In this document: positions 36,783 through 43,808 of the stretch, one piece after another | Position numbering within the stretch: the first letter of the stretch is position 1 | How the letters are laid out: every line of letters begins with the position of its first letter | Origin: Nitrospira sp. CR1.2 | GTDB lineage: Bacteria; Nitrospirota; Nitrospiria; Nitrospirales; Nitrospiraceae | Reading direction: 5' to 3' | Assembly: GCA_014055495.1 (NCBI GenBank) | Contig: WIAG01000015.1 | Coordinates: forward strand, 1 to 62,561 | DNA: 62,561 nucleotides | Translations under genes and position numbers: made by a program | The notes under the pieces: generated by a model | Seen by the model: only the letters and a program-made list of their open reading frames with translations | Databases searched by the model: none | Told to the model about the DNA's origin: nothing

Positions 36783-37904
36783 GTGAAAGTATGTCACGTG
36801 GCAATGGGAGACTTGTGGGCTGGGGCTGAGGTTCAGTTACTCTCGCTCATGAGATATCTTGTTCGATTGCCGGGGTTCGAATGGTCGGTGATTTTATTCA
36901 ATGAAGGACGGTTGGCCGAAGAACTTCGCAAGCTGCCCCTGTCGCTGACCATTATTCCCGAGCAAACGTGTAGCACGACAGGCATTGCCTACCGTCTCGC
37001 CAAAACTCTCCGGAAACTCCGCCCGGATGTGGTTCACACGCATAAGTATAAAGATTCGTTCATCGGAACGCTGGTGGCGAAGGCCATGGGGATTCCGCAC
37101 GTGGTGCGGATCGTACATGGTCTGCCAGAACCATTTAAGGGCCTTAGCAATGCAAAAATGGTCGGGTACACCGTCGCCGACAGGTTCGTGACCAATTGGC
37201 TCGTGGATCGAGTGGTGGCGGTGTCCTCGGATATTGAGCAGGTGTTGGCTGGGACGTATGACTCAAAGCGGGTGCTGTGCATCCACAATGGGGTCGATCT
37301 GGAGGGGGTTCGAGTCACTATCCAGAGAGAGGCTCTGCGTAAGAAATGGCAGATTTCTGAGGATTCCGTGGTGATTGGAACTGTCGGGCGCCTGGTCCCC
37401 GTGAAGGGCCACGCCATACTATTGGAAGCAACCAGGATCCTGCGAGCCTCCATGCAAAACGTGACTCTCGTCCTGGTGGGAGATGGTCCCTTACGCAACG
37501 ATCTAGAGGCACACGCGAAACGGTTAGGCTTGGACAAGGCTGTTGTGTTCGCGGGACACCAAGATCAAGTCTATGATTTTCTGCACCTGATGGACATCTT
37601 TGTGCTGCCCTCGTTACATGAAGGCATTCCGATGGTCCTGCTTGAGGCCCTTGCCTTGAAACGACCGGTAGTGGCCACGCGGGTAGGCGGAATTCCTGAA
37701 GTGATTGTCCATGATCGTTCCGGAAAATTAGTGAAACCTGGTGATTCCGCTGAACTCGCAGTAGTTTTGCAGGAATTGATCGCAAGGCCGGCGACAGCCA
37801 AGGCACTCGGGGACGAGGGGCGAAGGCGGGTCGAGAGAGAATTCAGCGCAAGCACGATGGCGGAGCGAACTGCGGGACTGTACCGCTCGCTTTGTAATAT
37901 TTGA
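36783..37904 (+). CDS. glycosyltransferase, GT4
   Basis: This GT-B enzyme of about 373 residues has AMGDLWAGAEVQLLSLMRYL at the start, HKYKDSFIGTLVAKAMG, then VGRLVPVKGHAILLEA and LVGDGPLRNDLEAHA. The donor loop LPSLHEGIPMVLLEALALKRP has the E-x7-E pair. The start is uncertain: GTG 36783 gives a normal length, whereas the first possible start at 36702 would overlap the previous gene by 22 bp and add 27 residues. Its stop is one base before the next gene's ATG, so the two are probably coupled. Confidence 0.87.
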   Translation: MKVCHVAMGDLWAGAEVQLLSLMRYLVRLPGFEWSVILFNEGRLAEELRKLPLSLTIIPEQTCSTTGIAYRLAKTLRKLRPDVVHTHKYKDSFIGTLVAKAMGIPHVVRIVHGLPEPFKGLSNAKMVGYTVADRFVTNWLVDRVVAVSSDIEQVLAGTYDSKRVLCIHNGVDLEGVRVTIQREALRKKWQISEDSVVIGTVGRLVPVKGHAILLEATRILRASMQNVTLVLVGDGPLRNDLEAHAKRLGLDKAVVFAGHQDQVYDFLHLMDIFVLPSLHEGIPMVLLEALALKRPVVATRVGGIPEVIVHDRSGKLVKPGDSAELAVVLQELIARPATAKALGDEGRRRVEREFSASTMAERTAGLYRSLCNI

Positions 37905-37905
37905 A

Positions 37906-39177
37906 ATGAGAATTCTTTGGTTAGGTCATAATCTCGCGTATCCCCCCAAGGGTGGACCACTCCAGCGAAACTATAATTTGTTGAGAGAGGCGGCCAGGGA
38001 GCATGAAGTGCACGCCCTTGTGTTCGACCAGCCGGCCTCGAGGCCAAAGGGAGTGACGCCTCAAGATTGTGTTGAAGCGCTCTCGAAGTTTTGTGCCAGC
38101 GTGGATTGGGTTCCATTGCCCACAGACGCTTTCGGGGGCCGCTACTGGCGTGCGATCAATGGCCTCGTCACTGGGGAGCCCTATGAGTTTAAATGGTTGC
38201 GCTCCAAAGAGATGGTGAAGAGGCTCCAACGCTTGATGAGTCGTGTTCGTTTCGATGTTGTGCACGCAGATACCATCGGACTATCCCCCTACGTAGCGCT
38301 TATTCCCCATGCCGGTACGATCCTCAACCACCACGATGTTGAGTCTGCGCTTGTCCGGCGACGCGCATCTCATGAGCGCAACGTCTTATGGCGGGCATTC
38401 TGGTCACAAGAGGCGGCGCACCTGCTTGCCGCAGAGCAACGGTGGTGTCCCACCTTCGATGTCAACGTGGTTGTGTCTGAGGACGAAGGGCAATTGGTGA
38501 AGGCGTCCTGCGGCGGTAGCGCGATCTGCGTGGTCCCGAACGGGGTTGATGTTCACTACTTTACCCCGCGTCCAGACCCTGGAGGCGCGCGTCTATTATT
38601 CTGCGGTCGACTGGATCAATTGGCGAACAGGGGTGCCATTACCTACTTTTTTCAGTCGATCTGGCCCGAGTTGTCAGGCAGAGTGAAACACCTTGAAATT
38701 GACGTGGTCGGAAAAAACGCACCGGCTTGGCTGGTGGAGTTAGCCCAACGTGATCAACGAGTGCATGTTCCAGGGTTTGTGGACGACGTACGTCCGTATT
38801 TCAAGAAGGCGACGCTGTTCGTATGCCCAATAACGGATGGCGGTGGGACGCGTTTAAAAATTCTTGATGCTTTGGCAATGGGCATGCCGATTGTGAGCAC
38901 GACGTTTGCTGCCTCGGGATTAAAATTGAGAGATGGGGAACATTTGCTTCTGGCGGATAACTCAGGGACGTTTGTCGAGCAGGTGCTTCATGTACTCTCG
39001 GATAGGGAATTACGCGGGAAATTGGCTGAAAGCGCGTGCGACATTGCGAAGCGGATCTACTCCTGGGACACGATTGGACGAAGTCTCGTAGCTGCCTATG
39101 AGCAGGCGGCTGTCCGCAAAGCGACCGGTCGGATACTAACCGACACACATTTGAGCCTCACCAAAAAATTAAGTTGA
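37906..39177 (+). CDS. glycosyltransferase, GT4
   Basis: This 423-residue GT-B protein opens MRILWLGHNLAYPPKGG, with the glycine-rich acceptor loop GGPLQRNYNLLREA. HADTIGLSPYVALI and LNHHDVESALVRRR follow. The donor domain has LLFCGRLDQLANRGAITYF, CPITDGGGTRLKILDALAMG and PIVSTTFAASGL, similar to sugar transferases using TDP or UDP sugars (with ITDGGGTRLK in place of the first E-x7-E residue). It begins one base after the previous stop. Its stop TGA overlaps the next start as TGATG. Confidence 0.88.
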   Translation: MRILWLGHNLAYPPKGGPLQRNYNLLREAAREHEVHALVFDQPASRPKGVTPQDCVEALSKFCASVDWVPLPTDAFGGRYWRAINGLVTGEPYEFKWLRSKEMVKRLQRLMSRVRFDVVHADTIGLSPYVALIPHAGTILNHHDVESALVRRRASHERNVLWRAFWSQEAAHLLAAEQRWCPTFDVNVVVSEDEGQLVKASCGGSAICVVPNGVDVHYFTPRPDPGGARLLFCGRLDQLANRGAITYFFQSIWPELSGRVKHLEIDVVGKNAPAWLVELAQRDQRVHVPGFVDDVRPYFKKATLFVCPITDGGGTRLKILDALAMGMPIVSTTFAASGLKLRDGEHLLLADNSGTFVEQVLHVLSDRELRGKLAESACDIAKRIYSWDTIGRSLVAAYEQAAVRKATGRILTDTHLSLTKKLS

Positions 39178-40208
39178 TGCCAATGACACCATTCACCTCT
39201 ATTCGTGTGATGTCCAATCTTCGTCGTCTTGATGGCATAGAGGCCGGCCCATATAAGGCGGAGAGTCAGTACGCTGGGGAGAAGGAAACCTTCTGGGATG
39301 GACTGTGTCTCTTCTTTCGGGCTCAAGGAAAGGACGTCCTTGTGTTGACCGGGGGGACATGGAGAGTTGTTGGTTTCTGTTTGATGAAGACTCTCTGGCC
39401 GTTGGGTCGGTGCAAGGTCGTGGCGGTAGACTTCATCCTGTCTCGCCCTAACGGGTGGAAACAATCGATCATCGCTTGGCTGAAGGGCCAGCTGCTGCGT
39501 AAGGTTGATCGGTTTATTTTGCATTTCAAAGATACAAGTGAATATGAGCGGTTGTATGGGATCCCTTCGAGCAAATGCGTCTTTGTTCCGTTCAAGGTCA
39601 ACTATTGGGAAAAGATCGCTTCTGCCGATCAACCTCCGTGTACCGAAGAGTATGTCTTTACAGCCGGCCGCAGCTATCGAGACTTTCCAACCTTTATCGA
39701 GGCCATGCGCAGGGTTGACTATCCCGGGCTTCTCCTATACGAAGATGCTGCGCTACTCAAACGCTCTGCGACTGATGTAGATCTTTCCAATCTCCCCAGG
39801 AATCTGGCGACGGCCAAAAATGAAGGAGAACGGAGTTGGGTTGAGTTCATCCGCAGAGCCAAAATTGTCGTCGTGCCGTTGTTGCCAAGTACTATGTATG
39901 CACCTGGCTTGAGTTTGTATCTGATGGCGATGGCGTTGGGAAAATGTGTGGTTGTCACAGAGGGGCTGGCAACCAGGGGAATGCTGGGGGACGAAGCGGT
40001 CACTGTTGCCCCGCAAGATGCTGCGGCTCTCGCAGAAGCGATCAGGCGGCTCTGGACAGATGATGCCCTCCGCCATCGAACGGCAGAGAAGGGAAGGCGT
40101 TATGCCGAGCGCTGTGGGGGAGAAGCCAGACTCCTGGCAGACATCGTTCAGGTGTGCGGCCAACTTTGCATGGCGTCACGTCTGCCCAAGGACCATTCTC
40201 TCGGATAA
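39177..40208 (+). CDS. glycosyltransferase-like protein, GT4-type donor half
   Basis: This 343-residue protein looks like a divergent GT-B transferase. The N-terminal third lacks the usual glycine motif. FTAGRSYRDFPTFIEAMRR resembles a GT4 donor-domain entry, and PSTMYAPGLSLYLMAMALGK replaces the E-x7-E loop. ATRGMLGDEAVTVAPQD is the typical post-loop. It is predicted to be cytoplasmic. I chose ATG 39177 in the one-base TGATG overlap rather than TTG 39174. Confidence in a true transferase is moderate because the signature Glu residues are missing. Confidence 0.75.
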   Translation: MPMTPFTSIRVMSNLRRLDGIEAGPYKAESQYAGEKETFWDGLCLFFRAQGKDVLVLTGGTWRVVGFCLMKTLWPLGRCKVVAVDFILSRPNGWKQSIIAWLKGQLLRKVDRFILHFKDTSEYERLYGIPSSKCVFVPFKVNYWEKIASADQPPCTEEYVFTAGRSYRDFPTFIEAMRRVDYPGLLLYEDAALLKRSATDVDLSNLPRNLATAKNEGERSWVEFIRRAKIVVVPLLPSTMYAPGLSLYLMAMALGKCVVVTEGLATRGMLGDEAVTVAPQDAAALAEAIRRLWTDDALRHRTAEKGRRYAERCGGEARLLADIVQVCGQLCMASRLPKDHSLG

Positions 40209-40249
40209 GTGCGTCTCTTTTTAAAATGTAATCAGTAAGGATATGTACA

Positions 40250-40768
40250 ATGGGGGGCCTTAAGCTGCATTTAGGCTGTGGAAAGTCAGTATTGCCTGGC
40301 TATACAGGGGTTGATCTGAGTCCCCAGCCCGGGGTGAGTGTTGTATGCGATCTTTCTAATAAGCCTTGGCCATTCCAGGATTCTAGTGTGGAGAGATGCA
40401 TCGCGTTTAATCTTCTTGAACATCTCCCGGATACCATAAAGGTGATGGAAGAGTTGTGGCGCGTGACCATGCCAGGGGGGGTAGTGCACATTCAGGTCCC
40501 CTACTACAACTCGGCAGGAGCGTTCCAGGACCCCACGCATTTGAAGTTTTTTACCGAGAGAACATTCGACTATTTTACGGTAGATGGGACAACGGAACTA
40601 AGTCATTACAACTACTATTCTCACGCGCGCTTTGAGATCGAGAGGCTCGATTTCCACCAGCGTCCTCTGTTGAAACGATTGCCCAGACGTATTCAGGTGT
40701 TCCTGGGCCATCATCTTGCCACGATCCAAGCTCTTGACGTAGTTCTACGGCCGGTTAAGGCTCTCTAG
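40250..40768 (+). CDS. small class I SAM methyltransferase
   Basis: This 172-residue protein has the SAM motif KLHLGCGKSVLPGYTGVD at residues 4-21, CDLSNKPWPFQDSSVERC and FNLLEHLPDTIKVMEEL, then MPGGVVHIQVPYYNS. This is the compact Methyltransf_11/23 type. It probably methylates a sugar or a terminal cap. The ribosome-binding site TAAGGAT lies just before the start. It is the last + strand gene before a convergent secreted-protein gene 38 bp away. Confidence 0.83.
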   Translation: MGGLKLHLGCGKSVLPGYTGVDLSPQPGVSVVCDLSNKPWPFQDSSVERCIAFNLLEHLPDTIKVMEELWRVTMPGGVVHIQVPYYNSAGAFQDPTHLKFFTERTFDYFTVDGTTELSHYNYYSHARFEIERLDFHQRPLLKRLPRRIQVFLGHHLATIQALDVVLRPVKAL

Positions 40769-40806
40769 TTTCTTCTCTGCCATTAACTCTTGGCCCAGTG
40801 AGGGAG

Positions 40807-41691
40807 CTAGGGAGTGGTTACACCCCGCATCGTTGGCATGGCCGGAGGTCCAGGAGGCTGGTCCGTAGAGTTGCTACCACCGGGAATTGAGATGTGGAGA
40901 TGGTCTATGTAGTGACTCCAGTCGACCGAGGGGACGGGATTCGTGACGGTACCATCCCACGTTTCTGACCAGACCCATTCATTTAACCCATTGGGCGCGT
41001 AGTTCATATTGGTATAGTTTCCAACCATAACGCCATTGACCCACCACCGTACGATTCCATCTCGTGATGTGGCGGTGGTGCTTTTCTTGAAATACGCCTC
41101 AAGTTTCGTCCACTGGCCTCTGATGGCCTGCACGTTGCCCACATTTGGATTGCAAACCAATCCTAGGTCGAAGGCGCACGTGTGGCTGTTGTCAAGGCTA
41201 GCGGTATTATGCCCGAAGTATATCGGCCATGACGTGCTTCCCGGGCTTCCTCCGAGACCAAAAAACCCATTGACTCCGGGACCGCGTACAAAAAACATTT
41301 TATTCGCGGTGGTTCTGCCCTCAAAGCTGGAATTTGTCCGCCACATTTTACCAACATAGATCTCATTGACAATTTGTGAAGTGGTCCAGTTGAGTTGTGA
41401 CCCGCCGGACTGATTCCCTTTGTAGATGGTCGATCGTATTACCCCCGAAGCGGAGATCGGAGCCGTCCCGTCCGAGTCTGGGATGGCAGACGAATACACG
41501 TCCAGGATCCCGCAGGCTGAGGGGCTGCTGGAAAAGGGGCAGTCCAAGACCACAGCCGCCCCCGCCGGCTCGTTCGTCCAAACCCCTGCCGCGAGGGTCA
41601 GGCGGCTGTCGGCTAACCCGAGACAGATCGTTACTAGGAACACAAGAACAGCCAACCTGTTGGAGGCGTGAAGCGTCGCGTTGCCGTCCAT
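40807..41691 (-). CDS. secreted jelly-roll (concanavalin-like) protein, possibly a polysaccharide lyase relative
   Basis: This 294-residue protein is on the minus strand. A signal peptide spans residues ~1-34 (RLAVLVFLVTICLGL) with likely cleavage after LTLAA. The remainder is rich in beta-strand, Trp, Asn and Ser, with WWVNGVMVGNYTN and DHLHISI resembling the C-terminal strands of heparin-lyase-type jelly-roll domains. A second half-pattern, IYVGKMWRT, recalls the lyase N-terminal strands. I cannot name catalytic residues with certainty. The ATG at 41691 has AGAGGA six bases upstream on the minus strand. A Pro/Gly-rich tail follows the jelly-roll. It may bind or cut the cluster's polysaccharide. 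Confidence 0.7.
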   Translation of the reverse strand: MDGNATLHASNRLAVLVFLVTICLGLADSRLTLAAGVWTNEPAGAAVVLDCPFSSSPSACGILDVYSSAIPDSDGTAPISASGVIRSTIYKGNQSGGSQLNWTTSQIVNEIYVGKMWRTNSSFEGRTTANKMFFVRGPGVNGFFGLGGSPGSTSWPIYFGHNTASLDNSHTCAFDLGLVCNPNVGNVQAIRGQWTKLEAYFKKSTTATSRDGIVRWWVNGVMVGNYTNMNYAPNGLNEWVWSETWDGTVTNPVPSVDWSHYIDHLHISIPGGSNSTDQPPGPPAMPTMRGVTTP

Positions 41692-42280
41692 GTTCGTCCT
41701 CTTGGTGGTGAAAAGAATGTGATCGGTTGGTAATGGGGGCACGTAACTCGATCTCCCCGGCGCCTTACGTATTCAGAGGGAGGGCACGCTCAATTCCCGT
41801 GAAGCGACCTCTGATCATGAACATGAGGTCGGCCATACGGACGAGCAAGATCAGTGCCTGTCTTGACGGCAGTTCTGGCTACCATATCAAGTGTACCTGT
41901 AACCTTGCAAATGGTTTCACGATTCTCGCAGCTTTCTGCGCTGCACCTTCTTCCGGAGACCGAGGCGTGGACCTCCCCTAGTGTGTGGGCGAGAGGACAG
42001 CACCGGCCAAAATCGTTCCCGTGCGTGCGGACTCGAAGTCGCGAGAAGCGAATGTGCTTCTCGCGCGCCGGTGGTCGCCCCACGCCGGCTGATCTGGAGG
42101 TGGTTCTGTGTATCGGGCAGCCTTCTCCCATGCTCTGGCTCGTAAGGTCCTCATGTCGCGAGAGACCTGCGTGCCAATGGGCCGCGTTGCTCCTGGGAAA
42201 TCGTTGACGGATGTGAGATATTCTGCCATTCTTTTTTACGACATCGGTGGTGCGCGTCGGTTATGGAGAAGGGGAGTGAC
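41692..42280. promoter_or_regulatory. divergent intergenic region with a 10-bp inverted repeat
   Basis: About 590 bp between divergent genes hold no recognisable gene. CGCGAGAAGC (42040-42049) and its exact reverse complement (42056-42065) form a 10-bp stem with a 6-base loop. A weaker 7-bp inverted repeat, CGACCTC at 41805-41811 with GAGGTCG at 41825-41831, lies nearer the secreted protein. Both could be operators. A weak TTGACG (42204) with CATTCT 17 bp later is a possible promoter for the dehydrogenase. Confidence 0.4.
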
Positions 42281-43576
42281 ATGGCGAAGAAGATGCAGCG
42301 TCGGATTGCGGTTGTGGGGTTGGGGTATGTGGGGTTGCCGATTGCGGTGGCATTCGGGAAGTCCTCACCGGTAATCGGATTTGATATCAATAAGACCAAA
42401 GTTGAAGAGTTGCGCAAAGGCGTGGACCGCACCGGGGAAGTTTCTGCGCAGGATCTGAACGCCAGTCGCGTTCAATACACCTCCGAACCCAGTGATCTCA
42501 AGGCCGCCGACTTTATCATTGTGGCGGTACCGACTCCCATCAATAACGCCCTGCAGCCGGATCTGACCGCCTTGAAAAAGGCGTCGGAGCTGATCGGTGC
42601 CAATCTCGCTCCAGGCGCCATCGTGGTGTATGAGTCGACGGTCTATCCCGGTGCGACGGAGGAGGACTGTTTGCCGATCTTGGAGAAGGCGTCCGGCATG
42701 AAGAGCGGCATCGACTTCAAGATCGGGTATTCGCCGGAGCGTATCAATCCGGGGGATAAAGAACATACGCTCGAACGGATCATCAAGGTGGTGTCGGCGC
42801 AGGATGAAGAATCGCTGGAGATTGTCGCTCAGACCTATGGAATGGTCGTGAAAGCCGGGATTCATCGCGCATCGAGCATCAAGGTCGCTGAAGCGGCCAA
42901 GGTCATCGAGAATACCCAACGCGATCTGAACATTGCCTTGATGAACGAACTGGCATTGATCTTCCACCGGTTGGGAATCGATACCCGCTCCGTGTTGGAG
43001 GCGGCTGGGACAAAGTGGAATTTCTTAAAGTTCAATCCTGGTCTGGTCGGTGGGCATTGCATAGGAGTTGATCCCTACTATCTCACCGCAAAGGCCGAAT
43101 CCGTAGGGTATCACCCCGAAGTGATTCTGGCCGGGCGACGGATCAACAACAGTATGGGGAAGTATGTGGCGGAACAGACCATGAAGTTGTTGAGCCAGGT
43201 CGAGCGACCGGTGAGCGACCTGCGTGTGGGGGTGTTGGGTCTGACCTTCAAGGAGAACGTTCCGGATCTGCGGAACAGCCGTGTGCCCGATATCGTGAAC
43301 GAGCTGAAGGAGTACGGCATTCAAGTGGTCATCCACGATCCGTTGGCGGAGCCGGAGGAGGCGGTCGGGGAATATGGACTCCGTCTCTCACCTTGGGATC
43401 AGCTCAAACAACTCGACGGGATTATCTTGGCGGTAGCACATCAGGACTATCTGAAGATGAGCATCGCCGAGTTGCTGAAGCCGTTGCGGAAACAGCGCAA
43501 TAACGTCGTGGTGGATGTGAAGAGTGTGTTAAGCCCCGAGAGTTTGCCGGGGTCGGTCAAGTATTGGAGGCTGTAA
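42281..43576 (+). CDS. UDP-sugar dehydrogenase, WbpA/TviB type
   Basis: This enzyme of about 431 residues oxidises C6 of a UDP-N-acetylhexosamine to the uronic acid. RIAVVGLGYVGLPIAVAFGK is the Rossmann start (split here), followed by VAVPTPINNALQPDL, ESTVYPGATEEDCLP and GYSPERINPGDKEH, all diagnostic for the TviB/WbpA/WbpO subgroup rather than Ugd. The active cysteine is in GGHCIGVDPYYL and the UDP-binding domain has GLTFKENVPDLRNSR. ATG 42281 is preferred to ATG 42263 because of AAGGGGAG nearby. It is the last gene of the sugar island. Confidence 0.93.
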   Translation: MAKKMQRRIAVVGLGYVGLPIAVAFGKSSPVIGFDINKTKVEELRKGVDRTGEVSAQDLNASRVQYTSEPSDLKAADFIIVAVPTPINNALQPDLTALKKASELIGANLAPGAIVVYESTVYPGATEEDCLPILEKASGMKSGIDFKIGYSPERINPGDKEHTLERIIKVVSAQDEESLEIVAQTYGMVVKAGIHRASSIKVAEAAKVIENTQRDLNIALMNELALIFHRLGIDTRSVLEAAGTKWNFLKFNPGLVGGHCIGVDPYYLTAKAESVGYHPEVILAGRRINNSMGKYVAEQTMKLLSQVERPVSDLRVGVLGLTFKENVPDLRNSRVPDIVNELKEYGIQVVIHDPLAEPEEAVGEYGLRLSPWDQLKQLDGIILAVAHQDYLKMSIAELLKPLRKQRNNVVVDVKSVLSPESLPGSVKYWRL

Positions 43577-43636
43577 GCCGCCGCTCAGCGGAAGTCCAAC
43601 CTCTGGCCCTCCTGTGTTGCCGCTGTGCCTGCTCTG

Positions 43637-43667
43637 GAGGCCGAGCCTCACCCGGCCTCAGGGTTTT
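43637..43667 (+). terminator. probable intrinsic terminator after the WbpA/TviB-type gene
   Basis: GAGGCCG (43637-43643) pairs with CGGCCTC (43653-43659) across a 9-base loop, followed by AGGG and four T at 43664-43667. It is 61 bases after the stop. The T-run is short, so termination may be partial. It separates the polysaccharide island from the secretion operon. Confidence 0.45.
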
Positions 43668-43808
43668 CCCTCTCTCTCGCGTTCTCATTAATGCCGCGTG
43701 TCATATCTGCCGAAAGAGGTCTGAGCTCCGGACCTATCTCGTGCCGACCGAAGCAAGAAACTGATTGTCGCGTCTGTGTCAGTTTGATATACCAAAGAGG
43801 TTGTAACC

